Assembly: GCA_026182355.1 (NCBI GenBank)
Contig: JAPFBL010000035.1
Span: forward strand, 1,240,001-1,304,000
DNA from: Hermatobates lingyangjiaoensis
Lineage: Eukaryota > Arthropoda > Insecta > Hemiptera > Hermatobatidae
DNA length: 64,000 nucleotides
Direction: 5' to 3'
Part shown: in pieces, positions 58,569 to 64,000 of the stretch
Position numbering within the stretch: position 1 is the first letter of the stretch
Layout of the letters: each line of letters opens with the position of its first letter
Position numbers and translations under genes: made by a program
Notes under the pieces: model-generated
Seen by the model: only the letters and a program-made list of their open reading frames with translations
Told to the model about the DNA's origin: nothing
Databases searched by the model: none

Positions 58569-58631
58569 ATATATATACGAGTATATATTTCATATATACG
58601 ATATATATATATATCGTATATATATATTATA
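58569..58631. repeat. TA-rich palindromic tract
   Basis: TATATACGATATATATATAT then ATCGTATATATA forms an extended TA palindrome with CG interruptions. Confidence 0.9.
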
Positions 58632-59035
58632 AAAAGTTCACAGTAAATATGAGAAATAAAAATTGTTTTTTTTTCACCAATACATATTATTCAATCAATC
58701 TACATTACTTTCGACGTATCACAAAATTCTTTTGACATCTTCAAAGTACAGAATGAACCCGGTCGTTATTAAAGTTTATATCCACTGACGTGACCTCAAT
58801 CTACATCAAATAAGAAATCTATCTACTAATATAGGTTGTTTCAAAATAGCATTTATTGCCTAAATGAACCCTCCAGAACTACTAAATTTCTTTAGTAATG
58901 ATATCTTTCATAAAGATGACGGTCGAGAACTATCCATATTTATAAAGTTTTATATATATAAAAACAAGTCAAATAAAAGTCAACTTTTTTTTTTCATATA
59001 AAAGCCAATAGTAAGAAATTCATAAAAGGGGATAC

Positions 59036-59068
59036 AATATTTTGACTATAATGACTGGTCCTCGTTAG
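59036..59068 (-). ncRNA. Hammerhead-like motif, decayed by G-to-A changes
   Basis: On the minus strand: CTAACGA (expected CTGACGA), extra G, GAC-...-GTC outer stem II pairs, AAA (expected GAA), ATAT (palindromic stem III), T. Both core defects are G-to-A. A short TA run lies about 78 nt downstream on the same strand (near 58951). Confidence 0.4.
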
Positions 59069-62000
59069 AGTTTTATTCGAAAAAGTGAAAGCGGACATAT
59101 AGTAGGTTTGAAAGAGACGGGAGGAATTACAAATATCTAAAAGGGTATTAAAAGCAAAAAAAAAAAAAAGGTTACAGAAGGCTTAGTGAGCAGGGTAAAC
59201 AAATGTATCAGAAAGAAATAAGTCAATGTTTGTTCACTTATGTCTATAAAACAGAATACGTTTGTTTTTTGACATATATTTTATAGATTATTAAAAGTAT
59301 GCTTCGCTGAATTACTAATGATGAAATTAATGACGACATTATTACTATTGCTGAGTCTCTGAAATACCCTATCAGATCTCACAGGTTTGACATATCATAA
59401 GTCAAGACTTTATCAAACTTAAAAAGACACCTCTGATAATGGTATTTTATGAGCAGAAAGTGATCTCATTTAATATTGGACACCTATTTTAGTAATTGGC
59501 CATCCACGGACACTTGTAGTCAGCAAGAGTGTAGGACACTCAAGTTTTTGTTTAATTCATTTTTATTCTGCATAATTATAATATAATTATTAGAATTTAA
59601 TTATGTATGAATATTAACATACATTATTCTATTGTTTTAACGCAATGTAAATGTATTTTTTGTGTTTGATAAAGTACTTTTGCTTCCTTTTATTTTTTAA
59701 AAAGAAATTATTGTGGCGTAACTATTAAGCAAGTAACTAAACTCGTCAAGGAAGTTGACGTTTCATTCCCACTGATTATTTAATCAGACACTTAAATAAT
59801 GCTGTTAGTTCTTCAGGGTTTACTACTTCTCTTACTACTTAGTACTATTATATTACAAAGTCAAAACAATTGAAACATTCTGAGTAGAGTTATATTAGTC
59901 TCGATACAAGAGTGCTTCATCGCGTTAAGACACATATTGACTCATGCTTCGCCCTCACGTGGGAGGCTCGACTAAGTCGTAATGACAGCTTCCATTGCGA
60001 AGGAAGTTCCAGAAGAATGCCCATTACTCCAGAAGTCCAAGGGATGTTCCCAAACACTTGCTGTTGTCCCTTCGAAGCGAAGACATTCCACATCTATTTG
60101 CATTCTAACATTAATGCTTAGGCTTTAATTAACAAGTTGTTAAAGTGATGGTCTTTGTTATAAATGATACATTTCTAGCTGATATTTTATAGAGAATATT
60201 TTGCTGTTGTATTCATATTTTCATTAATGCATTTTTAAATAGCAATGTTTCATGATTTATACCTTGAACATAAGAATGTTTAGCTTTGGTCTGCCTTAGT
60301 ACCTCTAAGAGGCGAGCCTATATTAAAAAAGATAAGAAACACATTAAGAAGTTAATGTGTTAATTGGCTTAACCAAAAAGTTTTAACCAGGTTAAAATTA
60401 TAGACCTAGCCCTACTAAAATATTTATTGTTGTTCCATCAATTTAGTTGTGGATTTCAAAATTACTATGCAATTGTGAAATACTACTGTTTTCTGAAGCA
60501 ATAATTAAGAACAAAAGAATAATTTTCTTTATTTAGATTTCATCATAATGATAAATTGTACTGATAAATTAGAACATTTACCCACCAATTACTGGACAAA
60601 GCTAAATTAAGAAAAGAATGAGCTTCCGTAGTGTGGGAGGTTAATATATTTCACATGAGAAGTTTCTGAAGAAATTCTATATCCTTGACTTGAAAACTAA
60701 TTCATGAATTACATGTATATTAAATTATTAAACAACTGTAATTTTAGAAGTTATTACTAAATAAACTAATATAAATAAATAATTTATTTATTTAAAATGT
60801 TATTAATTTTGATGAAATGTTAAAATTAACACTAATATTAAATTTTGAAATGAAATTAAATATTAAAATTAACAGTAGGTTATTTTCACGCTATTAACCT
60901 TAATTTCATAGTTAACGTTATTTTCGAAACTGAAGTCGTGTAATGCAGACATAAAGGGAAGGGTGATAATTTAATTGGAAGGCTGTTTACTTTCTTGTTT
61001 GTTTGTTTCCACACAAATTAATTCTAGACATATTACAAGCTGATTATACATCAGTTGAGTGTGGCAAGTCGTACATTTCACTTCACTCAGGTTCTTTAGA
61101 TTAGGGATCTTTTACGAGTACGTGTTTTCCACTCTCTCCTGGAGGCGGCGTACGCAACACTTTCCACCTCCCATGTGAAAACTGTGAAGCCATGACCAAG
61201 AGTTAAGTCTGCCATGTTTAGTATGAAGACCACATATCCCACATGTGAGAGCTCATTTCATCTCTCTGGTGAACTTGTGATTGTGTCTGGGAAAGAGTGA
61301 GACGCCACTAGCTTCACTTACCTCACATTTCATCAACACTGGCTTACGCGATGAAGTAGCAAGGCTTGGTCACGCTGATTTACATTACAAGTAGTTCAGA
61401 TTTGTCAGGGTAGCCCAAGTTGTACTTCGTTAAAGCTGTTGATGATTTTGGTACGCATTATTTTCAAAAACAGATGTTCTTTTTCCAATTTCTCTCTCAC
61501 TCTCAATTTAATCGATTTGGATCTAATTTGATACCAATATCTATATTTCATTTCTTTTGTCTAATAGTCGTAAAAATGCAATAAAAAATCTTTTACAAGT
61601 TCATTTATTACAATTAGAGAACAGGTTTTTTTTTAACTCTTTACCTTGAAGTACAATTTCCATCCGCGGCATCATATATATATCTAATGCCAACTAAAAT
61701 GCCAGAAACATCGCAATTCATAATCAAAATCAAGTGGATAGATTATAGCACACGAAAAAATCCGATACACCCGATTATTATTTGTATAAAGTACCTATAA
61801 AGAATGAGATATTTTGGTGCTAAGCTTGCTATTGTGTCTCAAGGATAGGAGGAACTAAAATATGAGACATGGTGATTTAGCTCTTTTAGTTTCTGAGATA
61901 CCCTTTTCACAAACATAGAAACACACAAACTGTAGTTTCCAGAAGAGTTGTGCAAAGAGTGTGTACGAAGAGTAAACTTGGGGAAAATGCATTCCTCAAG

Positions 62001-62972
62001 ATGATATTGGGTGTGTAGTCGCCAAGTTCAAAGTATGAGTACACGACATATCACCGTACTTTATACCATCTTTGCTAGTTGTTATGAATTTAGATAATTT
62101 TGTTAATACTTATTTACTTAAAAGAAAGAATAACATTATCCTGATGTAATATTGGCCTGGCTAATAAAAATGCAACACTTTTGACTCAAGGAATGACTGA
62201 ATCACTTTAGTGATTTGAATATCCAATCATAAATTACAATTTTGAAGAGTTATGGTATTGGAGTGGCAGGGAAGGCATTTTTAAAAGGTATAATAAAGAA
62301 CTGGTTGGAGATAAATTGAAAAGTTGGGACTGAAAGAATGAACAAGGCGTGTAAAGGTTAAACTTAAATCAACATGGAAGACAGCTGCCTTGCGATAGCG
62401 TCACTTGGTCATGTTGACAGAGGACAAGGTCGACGTATTGTCACCATGCACTCCTTGTCTAATCGACCACTCGGCGCATGCAAATCACACTTAATACTGT
62501 ACAAAGTGGCCGACTCTTCAAGTAACCAAGGCATTTCAACATATAAATGTGTCAATGCAGAATCGTAACCACTGATTTCGACGCACCTGCCAAATATCTG
62601 ATATTAATTATTAGTTTTTAGCAACATGATTAATCTCAAAAATAAACACATTTACCAAAAGGTAGTTAAATGACTGTATTAAAATACTAATAATAGTTCT
62701 TTAAACTTACATATCACAAGCGACATAATCTTGAGAGTTCTACTAAATTATCAATAAACAATTGAACATTCAACTTAATTAATTGATTTTTTTTATATTG
62801 TTTTACGTAATGGTTAGCATTTTTGTAGATATAAAGAAATATATGTGGCATATTTGTTTAAGGTAATCACTAAACGCTTGAAGTTATAATTGCCCTAATT
62901 ATTGTAAACAATTAAATTTTGCCCCTAATGAATTAAACACAAATGTAATCCTACAACAAAGCATGTAATAAG
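59069..62972. other. AT-rich gene desert
   Basis: There is no recognisable gene. A less AT-rich patch near 61120-61400 contains a splice-donor-like GTGAG/GTAAGTG on the minus strand, but the adjoining sequence has stops in all frames. Confidence 0.4.
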
Positions 62973-63272
62973 TTAGGTTAGAGTAGGTGGCAGTGGCCAC
63001 CTCACGAGAGGACACCGTAGGCCATAGTTGACCCTTTGTGATACCACATAATGAACATTCTACTTTGGGAATACTACATTTTGCCTGGCACAAATATGTT
63101 CAGAGTAGACATCTTTAACAAGTACTTGATATAGTACAGGCTTCCCGAGTAAAAACGTCCTCAGATATTTTTTACTTTCACTTGAATATATCGCGTGCCA
63201 GAGTGGGTATCGGCCCTGGGTCAACCAGTTCAGAGGCAAGTCGTCGTAAGCTACTGCGCTACCCTGGCCCCT
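62973..63272 (-). mobile_element. Full-length but diverged tRNA-derived SINE
   Basis: On the minus strand the head reads GGGGCCAGGGTAGCGCAGTA (A-box-like) and keeps GCCTCTGAACTGGT, as in the copy at 14002. The B-box position reads GGCCGATACCC, a degenerate form (plus 63204-63214). Downstream, AAGCCTGTACTATATCAAG, TTAAAGATGTCTACTCT and TGTGGTATCACAAAGGG match the tail of the first copy. I found no clean target duplication. The mutated B box means it is probably transcriptionally dead. Confidence 0.8.
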
Positions 63273-63622
63273 GACTAATACGTTAGATGTAACATAAAGC
63301 ACATTGGAATAAAACATTAATCAAATTGGTAAAAGCGATGACTCAAAGCAGTCATATCATACCACAGATTATCAATGATTGAAGTAACCTTTAGGCAGTT
63401 AAATTTATTAAAAAAATTTTTTTCAATCTAGAGAAGCTAGAAAAACATAATTGACTAACTAGAAGTAAAATAAATAATTATTTCATTTGATTTATCTAAG
63501 GTGCAATTTTACGTCGCCCAAACTATTAAGTGTTTGTTATAAATGACTATTAATCTGGGAAATTTCATTAAGTCACAAGCTATGAAAGCTGTCATTGTTT
63601 GGTGTTTACTCGTAAATAGTCA

Positions 63623-63699
63623 GAAAAAATACATTAAGCCTTCACACACAAAGAAGTGTCTTCACTTCCTTGTGTGTGAAGACCTAATGTATCTTTCCT
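63623..63699. repeat. 36-bp hairpin with transition mismatches
   Basis: The left arm is 63623-63658 and the right arm about 63663-63698, around a 4-nt loop (TCTT). The arms agree at about 31 of 36 positions and the differences are transitions. No hammerhead-like core is inside. It may be an old MITE-like foldback. Confidence 0.75.
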
Positions 63700-64000
63700 G
63701 AATAATCTTGAAATTTATTAAGAGCTGTCGCTTGTGGGGTGAACACAACATTTTGGATGCACACCACACATATATATTCAGAAATCATTCTAAAAATAAT
63801 GAATAGTTTTTAGGAAATTCAAAATATTAAATCTGGCAAAGTTTTAAAACTGATTTTTTGCCGAGACAACCATATGTGCATTAATTTCAGTAAAATAGCA
63901 AATTTGGAGTGGTCTGCAATCGACATTTCTATATTTAAACGTAATTTTAAATGTAATAACAATCATTTTAGTTAATTTATTTATTGTAATAAGGTTTTCT

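Noticed and set aside
61300..61420. Exon ending at a strong splice-donor-like GTGAG/GTAAGTG on the minus strand
   Set aside because: The adjoining sequence has stops in every frame and no acceptor or promoter context. A single donor match is expected by chance in 64 kb.

Overview
This window looks like eukaryotic, most likely metazoan, non-coding DNA. It is very AT-rich and full of dinucleotide microsatellites. It carries Jockey-like LINE remnants, tRNA-headed SINEs, hAT-like and Tigger/pogo-like terminal-inverted-repeat elements, and retroelement pieces with an apparent tRNA-Phe primer-binding site. I see no intact protein-coding gene, no operon-like packing and no bacterial or phage signature. 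The Jockey-type LINE C-terminus suggests an arthropod, but the species cannot be fixed from this sequence. The region is probably intergenic or inside a very long intron.

Layout. 0-1 kb: a 738-bp Tigger/pogo-like MITE with TA target duplications. 2.6-3.2 kb: a repeat whose inverted second copy lies at 13.7-14.6 kb. That second copy is split by a full-length tRNA-SINE with a perfect 13-bp target-site duplication. 5.5-10.7 kb: a nest of paired repeats, including 5S-rRNA-like SINE pieces, LTR-like segments and a primer-binding site. 20.9-21.1 kb: an isolated GC-rich island. 24.4-25.1 kb, 30.0-30.3 kb and 31.0-31.9 kb: LINE fragments. 32.6-33.5 kb: a 33-bp minisatellite with higher-order structure. 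39.2-39.6 kb: a hAT-like MITE with near-matching 8-bp flanks. 44.2 and 63.0-63.3 kb: further SINE copies. Most of the rest (25-30, 33.5-38, 39.7-44, 48-53 and 59-63 kb) is AT-rich sequence in which I see nothing functional.

The most interesting signal is a dispersed family of short RNA-like motifs with the layout of a small hammerhead ribozyme: CTGANGA, one extra base, a hairpin (stem II), GAA, a 4-6-nt self-complementary segment (stem III), one H nucleotide, and sometimes a strand pairing back to the bases before CTGANGA (stem I). Copies differ in stem sequence but keep the pairing. Stem II is GACCG/CGGTT, GAACAC/GTGTTC, GACATA/TATGTC, GAC/GTC, GGC/GCC or GGA/TCC. Stem III is AGATCT, ACGCGT, ACGT, ATAT or AATT. 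I count about ten clear or mildly decayed copies and several weaker ones. Most lie within about 100 nt upstream of a (TA)n tract, and several sit in head-to-head foldbacks, one with perfect 79-bp arms. From established knowledge, small hammerhead variants with minimal stem III occur in Penelope-like retroelements. I see no reverse transcriptase or GIY-YIG ORF here, so these would be non-autonomous or truncated relatives.

No genes act together as a pathway here. What can be read is a history of retroelement and MITE insertion, nesting and decay.
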